Source: Candidatus Altimarinota bacterium
GTDB lineage: Bacteria; Patescibacteriota; Gracilibacteria; BD1-5; UBA2023
Direction: 5' to 3'
Length of the DNA: 64,000 nucleotides
Assembly: GCA_014377305.1 (NCBI GenBank)
Contig: JACMPW010000007.1
Span: 1 to 64,000 of the forward strand
Each line of letters opens with the position of its first letter. The first letter of the stretch is position 1. Positions 29,856-39,975 of this stretch are shown here, piece by piece. Made by a program: the position numbers and the translations under genes. Under the pieces are notes generated by a model. The model did not search any database. It was given only the letters and a program-made list of their open reading frames with translations, and was not told the origin of the DNA.

Positions 29856-30311
29856 CTATCGATTATTAGCATAACGAGCAAATGCCTTGTTTGCCTCAGC
29901 CATCTTGTAGACATCGAGTTTCTTTTTGACAGCAACTCCAGTCTCCGTAGCAGCATCAATGAACTCCTGAGCGAGAAAATAACAGAAATCCTTTCCGTCT
30001 TTGCCACGAGCGGCTCCGAGGATCCAACGTGATGCCAGAGCAAATGAACGACCAGGAGGTACATCCATCGGTACTTGGTAAATAGATCCACCGACTCGCT
30101 TTGGACGACATTCAACTTTTGGCATAGTATTATCTATTGCCTTATCGAAGATATCTTCAGGATTGTTATATCCCTTTTCACGGAGGATATCGAAGGTATT
30201 GTTGAGGATCTTGTGTGCAAGAGTTTTCTTACCATTCTTCATGATATAGTTGACGAACTTTTGGAGTCGTTCGTTTTGTGTTGAGAATGATACACTTCCT
30301 TTTGTACTCAT
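29856..30311 (-). CDS. rpsG: Ribosomal protein uS7
   Basis: A 151-residue 30S head protein that nucleates the 3' domain of 16S rRNA. FVNYIMKNGKKTLAHKIL, VECRPKRVGGSIYQVPMDV and the C-terminal YKMAEANKAFARYANNR are canonical. Directly follows S12; the usual fusA and tuf do not follow. No TGA codon. Confidence 0.96.
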   Translation of the reverse strand: MSTKGSVSFSTQNERLQKFVNYIMKNGKKTLAHKILNNTFDILREKGYNNPEDIFDKAIDNTMPKVECRPKRVGGSIYQVPMDVPPGRSFALASRWILGAARGKDGKDFCYFLAQEFIDAATETGVAVKKKLDVYKMAEANKAFARYANNR

Positions 30312-30385
30312 ATGAGTTGTAGTTAATAGTTGATTTTTGGTATTGAGATGAGATATCTCTGCTTATTGCGTATTATCGCATTATG

Positions 30386-30805
30386 CTATTTTTTTGCCTT
30401 TGGCTTCTTTGCTCCGTAGAGAGATCGAGACTGGTTGCGTTTGTCGACACCCTGACAGTCGAGGAGTCCTCGTACGATATGATATCGTACACCTGGCACA
30501 TCCTTCACACGACCACCTCGGATCATCACAACACTATGCTCTTGGAGATTGTGCCCCTCACCTCCGATATAAGCGATTACTTCGTAGCCATTGGTAAGAC
30601 GGATCTTTGCGATTTTTCGCAGTGCCGAGTTTGGCTTCTTCGGAGTACTCGTATATACCTTGAGACAGACTCCACGACGCTGAGGAGCGGAGAGAGGAGA
30701 CATTACTTTTTTTAGAGTATTCTTGTTGAACTGGAGGGCTGGAGATTTGCTCTTTCGAGAGTTATCTTTTCGCTTTGAGCGGACGAGTTGACTGATTGTA
30801 GGCAT
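30386..30805 (-). CDS. rpsL: Ribosomal protein uS12
   Basis: A 139-residue decoding-centre protein. [28 protein letters not shown] (with the streptomycin-site Lys), [17 protein letters not shown] and [13 protein letters not shown] are all present. It has a short insert ([14 protein letters not shown]) common in some bacteria. Pairs with rpsG. No TGA codon. Confidence 0.97.
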   Translation of the reverse strand: MPTISQLVRSKRKDNSRKSKSPALQFNKNTLKKVMSPLSAPQRRGVCLKVYTSTPKKPNSALRKIAKIRLTNGYEVIAYIGGEGHNLQEHSVVMIRGGRVKDVPGVRYHIVRGLLDCQGVDKRNQSRSLYGAKKPKAKK

Positions 30806-30847
30806 GATAGAGAATTATGGAGAAAAATGAGAAGACGAGAGAGTATA

Positions 30848-31243
30848 TTAACGCTTTGACCAAGATCCAGCCTTACGAGCCTTATGGAGACCTGGTTTCT
30901 TTCGCTCGACTTTTCGTGCATCACGAGTGAGCATACCTGCACCCTTGAGTGCCTGGCGGAGAGCTATATCTGCGAGAGTGAGTGCTCTGGCGATACCATG
31001 ACAGATTGCCTGTGCCTGAGCTGATTCTCCAGATCCAGCGACGATCACATCGAAGTGGAAGTTCTCATACATACCAACTGTTTTGAGAGGCGAGTAGATA
31101 GTTTGGAAGAGATCTGCACGCTTGATATAAGTATCAATAGGAAGTTTGTTAACTGTTGATGCTCCCTTTCCAGCGTAGAGACGGACCTGAGCTACTGCTG
31201 TCTTGCGACGACCGATAGCGTATGAATACTGTTTTGTAGACAT
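30848..31243 (-). CDS. rpsI: Ribosomal protein uS9
   Basis: A 131-residue protein ending in the basic tail KARKAGSWSKR; the final Lys/Arg contacts P-site tRNA. YAIGRRKTAVAQVRLYAGKG and GSGESAQAQAICHGIARAL are diagnostic. Follows L13 as usual. Confidence 0.96.
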   Translation of the reverse strand: MSTKQYSYAIGRRKTAVAQVRLYAGKGASTVNKLPIDTYIKRADLFQTIYSPLKTVGMYENFHFDVIVAGSGESAQAQAICHGIARALTLADIALRQALKGAGMLTRDARKVERKKPGLHKARKAGSWSKR

Positions 31244-31281
31244 GAGTGATAGTTATTAGATTTGATTGGAGCGGGAGAGAA

Positions 31282-31713
31282 TTAGATAGAGAGTTCTGTT
31301 GGCTTCTGAGCCTCATACTGATGAGTAGCGCCAGGTACAACTCGGAGTCTCTGGAGCATACCAGCTTGGAGCTTATTTTTTGGGAGCATACCCTTGATCG
31401 CATGCTCGAGGATATGAGCAGGATTCTTTGCTCGCATCTTGGTGAGATTTATTTCTTTGAGACCACCGAGATACTGTGAGTGAGAGTAGTACATCTTCTC
31501 TGTTTCTTTTTTTCCAGAGACAGCTACTTGAGCCGCATTGACGATGACGACGTAGGCACCATTATCGATATGAGCAGTGTAATCAACACGATCTCGACCA
31601 GAGAGCTTGCGAGCAATCGTAGTAGCGAGGCGTCCGAGATTTTTACCAGCTGCATCAACGACGAACCATGGGCGGTCTGTAGATGGGATTTGGGTTGAGA
31701 AGAGAGTTTTCAT
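31282..31713 (-). CDS. rplM: Ribosomal protein uL13
   Basis: A 143-residue early-assembly 50S protein. WFVVDAAGKNLGRLATTIARKLSGRD and HILEHAIKGMLPKNKL are canonical. Forms the conserved rplM-rpsI pair, here placed after rplQ. No TGA codon. Confidence 0.96.
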   Translation of the reverse strand: MKTLFSTQIPSTDRPWFVVDAAGKNLGRLATTIARKLSGRDRVDYTAHIDNGAYVVIVNAAQVAVSGKKETEKMYYSHSQYLGGLKEINLTKMRAKNPAHILEHAIKGMLPKNKLQAGMLQRLRVVPGATHQYEAQKPTELSI

Positions 31714-31761
31714 AATATTGGATTTTAGGGTTCTTATCTATTTTGAGTAAGAAAAGAAGGA

Positions 31762-32121
31762 TTATACGAGTTCGAGCTTTACGAGGAGTGCACCATCACC
31801 CATTCTATATTTGAGAGGAGTGATACGAGTGTATCCACCATGACGATCCATATAGTTCGGAGCAATGACCATAACAGCACGAGAGGCTGCTTCTGTAAAT
31901 ACTTCAGGAGTGATATATCTGATCTTGTTGTACTCAGTAGTAGGACCCTTGGCCACCTCGATGAGACGGTCGATAATACCTACAATAGCAAATGCTCGCT
32001 TGTTAGTAGTGACAAGTGATCCATTCTCGAAGAATGATCCTACAAGGCTACGAACAACACTCTTTCGGTGTGCTTGATCTTTTCATTTGAAGTGGAGATT
32101 TTTTTTGACTCGGTGTCGCAT
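31762..32121 (-). CDS. rplQ: Ribosomal protein bL17
   Basis: A 119-residue protein. MRHRVKKNLHFKGKDQAHRKSVVRSLVGSFFENG is the L17 N-terminus, with one TGA as Gly (HFKGKDQ). TTNKRAFAIVGIIDRLIEVAK follows. Without recoding only the last 64 residues would be seen. Follows rpoA as in the usual alpha operon. Confidence 0.93.
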
Positions 32122-32162
32122 GGGGAGAAATGTTAGATTGTGGAATAGTTTTGGATCTTGAT

Positions 32163-33140
32163 TTAGTCATCTCAGAGGAGTTTGCAACCTTTGGTAGCGA
32201 GAGCTTCTCGTACTTCTGTCATTGCCTTTTTACCGAATCATTTGATCGATGAGAGCTTGGCTTCTGTACACTTGGTGAGGTGTTCGATAGAGAGAATATC
32301 TCCATTGACGAGTGCATTGAGAGTTCGAGGGGAGAGTCCCATGATTTCGATCGGAGTATAGCTCTCTTTTTCGAGATCAGCCTTGACCTCTTGTTTCTCG
32401 CGTTCGATCACTTGGCGGATATCAGCTATGAACTCGCCTCCAACCTGGAGAGCATCTTCATTGAAGAGTGCAAAGTATGATTCGAGCATCTTTCCTGAGA
32501 ACTTGACGACATCAGATGGAGACATCACACCATTGGTCTTGATAACCATATCGAGAGATTCGAGATTGGTGATCTCACCGTAGCGAGTATCTGTAACATC
32601 GTATTTGACCGAAATCACTGGAGAGAAGTTCGCATCGACGAGGAGAACCGCCGTATCATCTTCACGATGCTTGAGCTCATCTATACTCACATATCCAACA
32701 TTGCGTTCGATACGGATCTCAGCGGTGAAGTCGAAACTCGCATCAAGAGCGGTGATATACATATCAGGATTGTGGACTGTCACACCTGCTGGACACTTGA
32801 TATCAGCTGCAGTAACCATACCACCTTTTTTCTTCGAGAGAGTGAGCCATTCGATACCTGAGTCAGATTTTTCGATGACGAGACCCTTGAGATTGAGGAG
32901 GATATCGATGATAGAATCATGAACACCTGGGAGAGTAGTATACTCATGAGTGACACCTGCGATCTTGACACCTGTAACACGAGTACCTGGAATAGATGAG
33001 AGCATCACACGGCGGAGAGAGTTACCGAGAGTGACACCATATCCAGCCGGAAGTGGACCAACAGTCAGACATTCTTCATTGATACCAGTAGCCTTTCGAG
33101 AGATCTTCGGTACGCCGATGAGTGAGTGGATAATGTGCAT
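32163..33140 (-). CDS. rpoA: RNA polymerase alpha subunit
   Basis: A 325-residue subunit that seeds polymerase assembly. The N-terminal dimer domain has GPLPAGYGVTLGNSLRRVMLSS and GVKIAGVTHEYTTLPGVHDSIIDILLNLK. The C-terminal helix-hairpin-helix domain spans IEIMGLSPRTLNALVNGDI to IKGFGKKAMTEV, where the Gly of IKGFG is TGA. Ends CKLLGDD with another TGA. Both DNA/activator-binding and dimer domains are complete. Confidence 0.97.
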
Positions 33141-33173
33141 AGAGAGAAATGGAGAGAAGAATTAAACGCCTTA

Positions 33174-33794
33174 TTACTTCGAGTAAAACTCTACGATACG
33201 CTGAATATCAATCATCTTGTCAAAATCACTAGGACCTGGGAGAGCATTCATGGTGATAGAGAGTTTCTTTGGGTCTACTGTAAGCCACGCAACACTCGTC
33301 ACTGAAGCAGTTTCATTCTTTTTTGCGAATTCTCCGAACTCTTCTACGAGAGTTTTATAGAGAACTGACTCTTTGAGACGCTCCTTGATCGTGATGACAT
33401 CACCGATACGAACCTGGTATGATGCGATATTAAGTTTTTTACCGTTGACGAGGAAGTGAGCATGACCGACAGACTGACGAGCCTGCATGATCGTACGAGC
33501 AAAGTTGGCTCTGAGGACGACATTGTCAAACCGAGTTTCGAGAAGTGTGATCATCTGTTCACCAGTCACTCCAGATATCTTGGTAGCTTTCTGATAGTAG
33601 CGAGCAAATTGTTTTTCTGATACAGCGTATTGGCGTTTTGCAGCTTGCTTTTTGCGGAGCTGTACACCGAACTCTGAGAGCTTGTTTCCTCGTTTTACCT
33701 CACGGTGGTTGTCTTCGAGATTATATTTCTCTACTCCAAAAAGGTTGTATCCTTCACGGCGGCAGAGTTTCATTTTTGGTCCAGTGTATCGCAT
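33174..33794 (-). CDS. rpsD: Ribosomal protein uS4
   Basis: A 206-residue 16S-binding assembly initiator. MRYTGPKMKLCRREGYNLFG, GVQLRKKQAAKRQYAVSEKQ and the S4 RNA-binding region ETRFDNVVLRANFARTIMQARQSVGHAHFLVNG are present. In many bacteria S4 represses its own operon. No TGA codon. Confidence 0.97.
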   Translation of the reverse strand: MRYTGPKMKLCRREGYNLFGVEKYNLEDNHREVKRGNKLSEFGVQLRKKQAAKRQYAVSEKQFARYYQKATKISGVTGEQMITLLETRFDNVVLRANFARTIMQARQSVGHAHFLVNGKKLNIASYQVRIGDVITIKERLKESVLYKTLVEEFGEFAKKNETASVTSVAWLTVDPKKLSITMNALPGPSDFDKMIDIQRIVEFYSK

Positions 33795-33836
33795 ACTTGA
33801 GAATTTATAATTTAGAATTGAAACGAGAAACTTATT

Positions 33837-34229
33837 TTAGAGTTTTCGAGCCTTACGCTTGCGGCATCCGTTGTGTGGAACCGGAGTGATATCGAAGATA
33901 GCATTGATATCGACACCTGCTATAGCAATACCGCGGACTGCCTGCTCACGACCTGATCCAATACCCTTCACATAGACATTAGCTTTCTCTACTGAGTGGA
34001 GAGTTTTTGCCTTGCCTACTGCATTCTCACTTGTGATCTGAGCAGCATATGGAGTTGCTTCACGAGCACCCTTGAATCCTGATGATCCACCAGTTGCCCA
34101 AGTGAGTACCTGACCATCGAGAGATGCGACGACCACATGAGTATTGTTGAGTGTCGCTGTGATGAAGATATTCACCTCTGGGATATTCTTGCGAGTTTTT
34201 TTTGATCGGCGGAGTTTTGGAGTAGCCAT
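33837..34229 (-). CDS. rpsK: Ribosomal protein uS11
   Basis: A 130-residue platform protein. NIFITATLNNTHVVVASLDGQVLTWATGGSSGFKGAREATPYAAQ and the C-terminal DITPVPHNGCRKRKARKL are diagnostic. Normal alpha-operon position between S13 and S4. Confidence 0.97.
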   Translation of the reverse strand: MATPKLRRSKKTRKNIPEVNIFITATLNNTHVVVASLDGQVLTWATGGSSGFKGAREATPYAAQITSENAVGKAKTLHSVEKANVYVKGIGSGREQAVRGIAIAGVDINAIFDITPVPHNGCRKRKARKL

Positions 34230-34239
34230 AGAGAGATTA

Positions 34240-34330
34240 TTATGAGAGTTGGATTTTATGCAGTTCCTAGAATCTCACATAAGTGAGATTTTTCTGAGGA
34301 AAGGTATTTTTTATAAAACCTGAAGTTTTA
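34240..34330. promoter_or_regulatory. Hairpins between rpsM and rpsK
   Basis: The 110-base gap inside the operon contains ATCTCAC-ATAA-GTGAGAT and ATAAAAC-CTGAA-GTTTTAT. Such a long, structured spacer is unusual here and could be an RNA-level control site. Confidence 0.3.
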
Positions 34331-34339
34331 TGATTTGGA

Positions 34340-34705
34340 TTATTTTTTCTTGTTCATGATCGCGACCGCTTTTCCTTTGCGAGTACGAGCATTGGTCTTG
34401 GTACGTTGTCCACGGACTGGGAGACGTTTTTTGTGACGAGACCCACGATACGATCCGATATCTTGGAGAGTCTTGATATTCGATGATATTTCTCGACGGA
34501 GATCACCTTCGATAACATATCCCTTGAGTTCCTCACGGATGAGATCGAGCTCAGCCTCTGAGAGTTCACTCATCTTCTTATTGTGAGCGATTCCTACCTT
34601 AGTGAGGATGACTTTAGCGAGAGATCGTCCAACACCGAATATATACATCAATGAGATTTCAGCATGTTTAGAATCAGGGAGATTAACTCCGGCAATACGA
34701 GCCAT
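34340..34705 (-). CDS. rpsM: Ribosomal protein uS13
   Basis: A 121-residue head protein. [30 protein letters not shown] and the C-terminal [25 protein letters not shown] are canonical. No TGA codon. Confidence 0.97.
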   Translation of the reverse strand: MARIAGVNLPDSKHAEISLMYIFGVGRSLAKVILTKVGIAHNKKMSELSEAELDLIREELKGYVIEGDLRREISSNIKTLQDIGSYRGSRHKKRLPVRGQRTKTNARTRKGKAVAIMNKKK

Positions 34706-34761
34706 AGGTGGAATGTTAGAATTTTAGATTTGAAGTTTTATAGAGAGTATATTCTCAGGAA

Positions 34762-34875
34762 TTACCCTTGACGCTGCTTGTGCTTTGGCTCATCGCATAT
34801 AACACGGACAACACCCTTACGACGGATGATAACACATTTTTCACAGATTTTTTTGACGGATGGACGGACTTTCAT
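34762..34875 (-). CDS. rpmJ: Ribosomal protein bL36
   Basis: A 37-residue zinc-type L36: [21 protein letters not shown], then [16 protein letters not shown]. The CEKC pair plus the later Cys and His form the zinc site. Lies between infA and rpsM as in most bacteria. Confidence 0.95.
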   Translation of the reverse strand: MKVRPSVKKICEKCVIIRRKGVVRVICDEPKHKQRQG

Positions 34876-34961
34876 GGGAAGAAAAGTTAGAGGAGTATTA
34901 CGAGCTTAATCAGGGATGATACTGTATTTCTCATTCCTTGATTTGGATAGTGTGTGCGGGA

Positions 34962-35237
34962 TTATCTGCGGTATGGTGTGGATCCTGGTGTACGAACTGG
35001 AGCGTTGGCGTTGGGCTTGCGGAAAGTAATCCGACCTCGAGAGAGATCATATGGTGTGAGCTCTACAGTGACAGTATCTCATGGGATGAGACGGATGAGA
35101 TGTTTCTGCATCTTGCCACTCACGTAGGCCCTGATGACCATGTTCGAGAATTCTTCTGGAAGCTGTACCTCGAAGATAGCTCCGGGGAGCGACTTCAGTA
35201 TTTTGCCTTCTACTTCGATTTTATCGTCTTTTGACAT
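34962..35237 (-). CDS. infA: Translation initiation factor IF-1
   Basis: A 91-residue OB-fold protein that binds the 30S A site. [60 protein letters not shown] is the family core; the Gly of IPGD is TGA. A C-terminal tail of about 20 residues (KPNANAPVRTPGSTPYRR) extends beyond the typical 72. Confidence 0.95.
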
Positions 35238-35373
35238 GATTTGCAGAGCTGGTAGAAAATAGCTGGCGAGAGTATATATAAAAGAAGAAAGAATGCAAAT
35301 CTATTTTTAAATAAACGGTTTGGTGCTGTCGGATGCGTATACACCTGGGAAATATGAGAGCACAAAATGTGAA

Positions 35374-37929
35374 CTACTTACGTTGTACCATCTTGTAAAA
35401 CTCAAGTGTATCTCCGATCTCGATCGTGACATCTCCCTTGAAGTTGATACCACACTCCTCTCCTTCCTCGGCCTCGATCACATCGAGTGGTCACTTCTTG
35501 AGATTGGCAACTTCTCCTGATCCGACCTTGGAGTCTGATCGGATAACTCGGACCTTGGACTTGGGCTCGATACGACCAGTATCCACACCGAGACCGACGA
35601 TCATCATGGACTTGTTTTTGCCAGTATAAAATATTGCCTTGGCAGTAGCAGATCCGAGCTCTGCCTCCTCATAGCGGATATCGATCATACCCGTGATGAT
35701 AGATTCGACCTTCTCGAGGACATGATAGATGACTTTTTTGTCGATAAACTCGATCTTGGACTGAGAGAGTGCTGACTTCGCCGCTGGGAGTATACCGACA
35801 TTGTATGCGATGAGGAGTGCCTGTGAGGTACCTGCCATCATGACATCTGACTGATTGACATCACCGAGAGCTGCATGGATAAATGTGACTTGCGTCTCAG
35901 GAGTCGAGAGCTTGCTGAGTGATGCCTTGAGTGCCTCGAGTGATCCGCCGGTATCTGTTTTGAGCACCACTTTGAGTTGCTTGAGTGCTCCTGACTTGAG
36001 TCGACCCATGAGCATAGCGAGTGATGCTCATTCGAATGCGTGGATCGATTTCTTATTTTTCGCAAGAGAGTATTCCTTGGCTCTGGTAGTCGCGATCTCT
36101 GGAGTCGAGACCACTTGGAGGATATCTCCACCCTCGACCACTCCTGATAGACCGGTTATCTGGACTGGTGTCCCTGGTCATGCAGACTCGATATTTCTGG
36201 CCTTATAGTCCTTCAAAGTACGGACACGACCTGAGACTCCTGCACAGACGATATTATCTGTCTTATGGATAGTACCCGTATTGATGAGGATCGTCGCCAC
36301 AGATCCGAGCTTGGCATCCATATGTGCCTCGATGACCGTCGCCACCGCTCCACGATCTGGATTGGCCATGAGCTCGAGCATCTCTGCCTGGAGCAATATC
36401 ATCTCGAGGAGTGTATCCATACCGAATCCAGTATGAGCTGAAACTGGTACTACAACCGTCGTCCCTCCCCAATCCTCTGGCTGGAGTCCTTGCTCTGCGA
36501 GTTGCCCCTTGATCATATCGATATTGGCTCCTGGTTTGTCCATCTTGTTGAGTGCGACGATGATCGGGACTCATGCCTCTTTCGCATGATTGATCGACTC
36601 GATAGACTGAGGCTTCATCCCCTCGTCTGCCGCGATGACGATGACCGCGATATCCGTGAGCTTGGCTCCACGAGCACGCATGATGGTGAACGCCTCATGT
36701 CCTGGAGTATCGAGGAACGTGATCCGCTTGTCATCTTTGGTGACCTGGTAGGCTCCGATTTTTTGTGTGATTCCTCCTGCCTCCCCTGATGCGATCGTCG
36801 ATTTGCGGATATAGTCCAGTATCGACGTCTTACCATGGTCGACGTGTCCCATCACCGAAATGATCGGCGAACGAGTGACCCAATGCGTCATATCATCCTC
36901 ATGGATGAGGTCTGCGATATTACCATCCATCAGATCAGATACTGATACATCCTCAGATATCTCTTTGACGATCTTGATACTAAAGGCCTCTCCGATGAGA
37001 AAACAGGTATCAAAGTCGATCGGAGCATTGAGCGTGACAAGGACTCCGTTTTTCATGAGCTCTCCGATCACCTTGACTACAGATACTCCGAGCTTGTCTG
37101 AGAACTCCTTGACCGAGATCATATCTCCGACAAATACCTCCTGACCGGTACGATCCACGAGAATCTGTTTCACATCTTCGAGTGCTTTTTGTTGTTTTTT
37201 GGATTGCTTGTGTCCTCGACGAAACGATCCATCATCTGCATCTCATCCGACACTTTTGAGGGATTTCTTTTTGTTCGCATCATAGTCACGAGCCCCTCAT
37301 TTGCTTCACTTCTTCGCAGTACCATCACGAGATGGTGTCGAGAATCCGATATCACGCTGGAACATCGGCTTCGATGAATCACGCAGTCGAGCTGGACCGG
37401 TTGCTGCTGGAGCGGTGGTACCAGCTGGTGATGGAAAAGGACGAGGCGAAGAACCCTGAGGACGAGGTGGACGAGCACCACGACGCTCCTCTGGTGGGAG
37501 CTGCATCACAGGACGATTCTCGAGCGGACGGAACCCCGTAGACACCTTTTGGAATGAGATGAGTGGCTTCTTCGTGGCATCTTGCTCACGAGCAAGTGGA
37601 GAGTTGGTGGCTGCTTGATTTTTCATCATCGATCGCATGAGTCCCTCACCCGCATGCTCTCGTGATACGAGTCGAGCGGTTGGTCTCTCGTCCTCAGATA
37701 CACTCGGTGAAATCTCTGCAACTTCTACAGTTTCAGTTTTTTCGATTTTTCGAGCGATGATTTTTGGTTTGGATACTGTCTCCTCTACTGGCTCTGATGG
37801 AGTCTCAGTTGGTTTTTTTGCCACTACTTTTGGCTTGATTTTGAGGACTTTTTTGTCTCCTGATGTACTCTCTGTCTGAGAGATATTGGCGTAGTAGTCG
37901 TCCTGGATATCGTCCTTGGATGTCGTCAT
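35374..37929 (-). CDS. infB: Translation initiation factor IF-2
   Basis: A GTPase of about 851 residues that delivers initiator tRNA. A basic, low-complexity N-terminal region (Lys, Pro, Arg, Glu) is followed by the G domain: [14 protein letters not shown] (G1), LDTPGHEAF (G3) and [13 protein letters not shown] (G4). Domains II to IV end EFYKMVQRK. Several TGA codons give conserved Gly (for example EAGVPIIV, LKKGPLDV). The ATG at 37965 is an alternative start, since the N-terminal region is not conserved enough to decide. First gene of the long translation block. Confidence 0.95.
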
Positions 37930-38178
37930 GCGGGTGATGGGGTTATTGTATGGAGAGGAGATCATAAGGCTTCTCTTTTACTACAAAAAGGTCGACTTCG
38001 GTACTACCGAGAGACGCCTATCTAGTAACGCATACTGGAAATGTAAGAGAAGAATATTGAAAAGAGGGGAAATGTCAAAAAAGAAAAATGAGAGCAAAAG
38101 CAGAGTCCAATATACACAAAAAAGAGATAATTGATATTCTGTAAGATTTAATGTACTTCATTTTTTAATGATACTCCT

Positions 38179-39087
38179 ATGATAACCTTTCGAAGAATCT
38201 ATGAACTCATATTCAAGTCGTTTCGGATGCAAGCCACTAGACACTTTCTCGATGAATTCACCAAAGAACAGCTACATGAGATGATTATTCTAAGGCACTA
38301 TTTGGGCTACTGATTTTTTGTGAGCCTCGTATATATTCTCATAGTCATTGTACTATTCATCAATATTTATTTTGTATTCCCGCATTATCCTTAACCACTT
38401 TTTAAGTATCCAATACTCTCAATACTCATTTTAATTGCTATGCTCAGAGTCTATAGTAGTATCCGGTATTTATATTTTTTTCGAAAAATCCATAGTAGAA
38501 CTACTATACTCACAGGAAGACACGATATTGTCTTTATAAAAGAGGACCTCAAGAAGGTATTTATCTCATTCTTCGACTAGATTACCACGAGTTATATCCT
38601 AATGATATTCATTACCCTGTTCAATATTTACTATTCCCTCTATTTGGACATCAGGGCCTCAAGCATCACCACTGTTTGGGAAGTTATCTTTTATGGGGTT
38701 CAGATTTATCTGGTTCACTACTACCAGAACCAGATGATCAATCTCGAAATGGAACGTGTGATCATAGTAACTAATCATATCTACTTCATCGATCAAGTAG
38801 GCATCTATAAAAGGAGGGAGAGTATAAAATGTGTCAATAATGTCCCAATTATCTCAAGTAAGTATCAATGATTTTTTGGAGCACTGTTCAACTATGGGGC
38901 AATCGAGATTGTGATCAAGTGAGATACTCCAGCTCTCGCCATCACTTATCATATGTGCTATATGGATCAGCCGATCGAAACCGTGAATCAGATAAACATC
39001 ATTATAGAACCAAAGCATTTAGTGATAGTGCCAAGTAAAAGTAGTGAAATAATACTGTGAGATAAGAGAAGGGCAGTTATGAATTAA
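38179..39087 (+). pseudogene. Decayed bacterial-PH-domain-like membrane protein gene
   Basis: A single frame of 303 codons is interrupted by two true stops, TAA at 38392-38394 and TAG at 38578-38580, besides two or more TGA codons read as Gly. The pieces make one coherent protein. It has two pairs of membrane helices (YILIVIVLFINIYFVF, YPILSILILIAML, YILMIFITLFNIYYSLYL) and a C-terminal segment ERVIIVTNHIYFIDQVGIYK...FFGALFNYGAIEIVIKGDTPALAITYH. That segment resembles bacterial PH (YdbS/bPH) domains. Sequence between and after the stops stays coding-like, so the inactivation is recent, or an error. Confidence 0.65.
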
Positions 39088-39162
39088 CTAATCAATACAT
39101 TTAAAAAATTATGAAAAGAAGAAATAATAACTATATTGTGGCTACTTCTTAATTTTTATAAA

Positions 39163-39843
39163 ATGAAAAAATACATACTTATTATTATTGTCCTATTTTT
39201 CACAATGCAGACATATGCCCTATCAGAATGAGAAACAGCTACGTATAAAAAATGGGCAATTCAAGAACCAAAAATACGTGAATTTGAGTTTCAAAAAAAA
39301 GATTGTATTGGAACAACAAGTGACTTTAGCGGAACTTGAGATCTCCTCAGTAGTCTAGTATTAGATTCGATATTTCGAGGAAAAATCATAAAAGAACAAT
39401 ATTGATCTGATCATATAACTCGGCTCAATGATATCAATCTCGTCATAGATTACACTCCTGAATACCTTATAGGACTCGATAAGAGTATAACTAAAAAACT
39501 ACAAAAAAATTTTTATGTATGATATCTCTGTAATATATGAAAAAATATTGATATCGTTGCTGGTAATTATTCATCCAAATGAAGATGAAGCAAGGTTCTC
39601 ATTCTACGAAAAGGTAATGTAATTTCAGTACTCCCAAAAAGTATACAATTATATAATAAAAGTGCTACATGAGCAGGTGTAAGTCATTGTGAAGCAATAG
39701 CAAAAAATAATGTGAGTTTTAACTGGTCATGCTTTGTATGACTTGCAACTGATACTAACTGAGTAATCTGAAGTAAGAAAAAAACATATACCATCTCTCT
39801 TAAAACTGGAAAAATAGTACAGATACGATCATATAATGAGTAA
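39163..39843 (+). CDS. Secreted protein of unknown function, 226 residues
   Basis: Visible only with UGA as Gly (11 in-frame TGA). Signal peptide MKKYILIIIVLFFTMQTYALS, then a mature Lys/Ile/Asn-rich domain with four Cys (KDCIGTTSDF, YLCNIGK, SHCEAIAK, WSCFVG), perhaps two disulfides. AT-rich compared with the housekeeping genes. Stands alone between the decayed gene and a strong terminator. Confidence 0.7.
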
Positions 39844-39925
39844 CGCTAGATTAATATTCATTGTAGCTCTTCCATGGAAATAATCTCGTATATATCCAGT
39901 ATTATTCAAGGTTTACCTTCTTATA

Positions 39926-39965
39926 AGATAAAACCTCCTCAAATTACTTTGAGGAGGTTTTATCT
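39926..39965. terminator. Strong bidirectional terminator
   Basis: AGATAAAACCTCCTCAAA, TTAC, TTTGAGGAGGTTTTATCT: perfect 18-base arms. It serves typA (minus) and the 39163 gene (plus). Confidence 0.88.
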
Positions 39966-39975
39966 TTATGGACAA

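Noticed and set aside
35238-35373. Possible tRNA gene in the infA-infB gap
   Set aside because: No acceptor-stem pairing or TTCRA loop was found; the same holds for the other gaps.
37170-37541. Frames opposite or out of phase within the infB N-terminal region
   Set aside because: They are shadows of the low-complexity Lys/Pro/Arg-rich segment.
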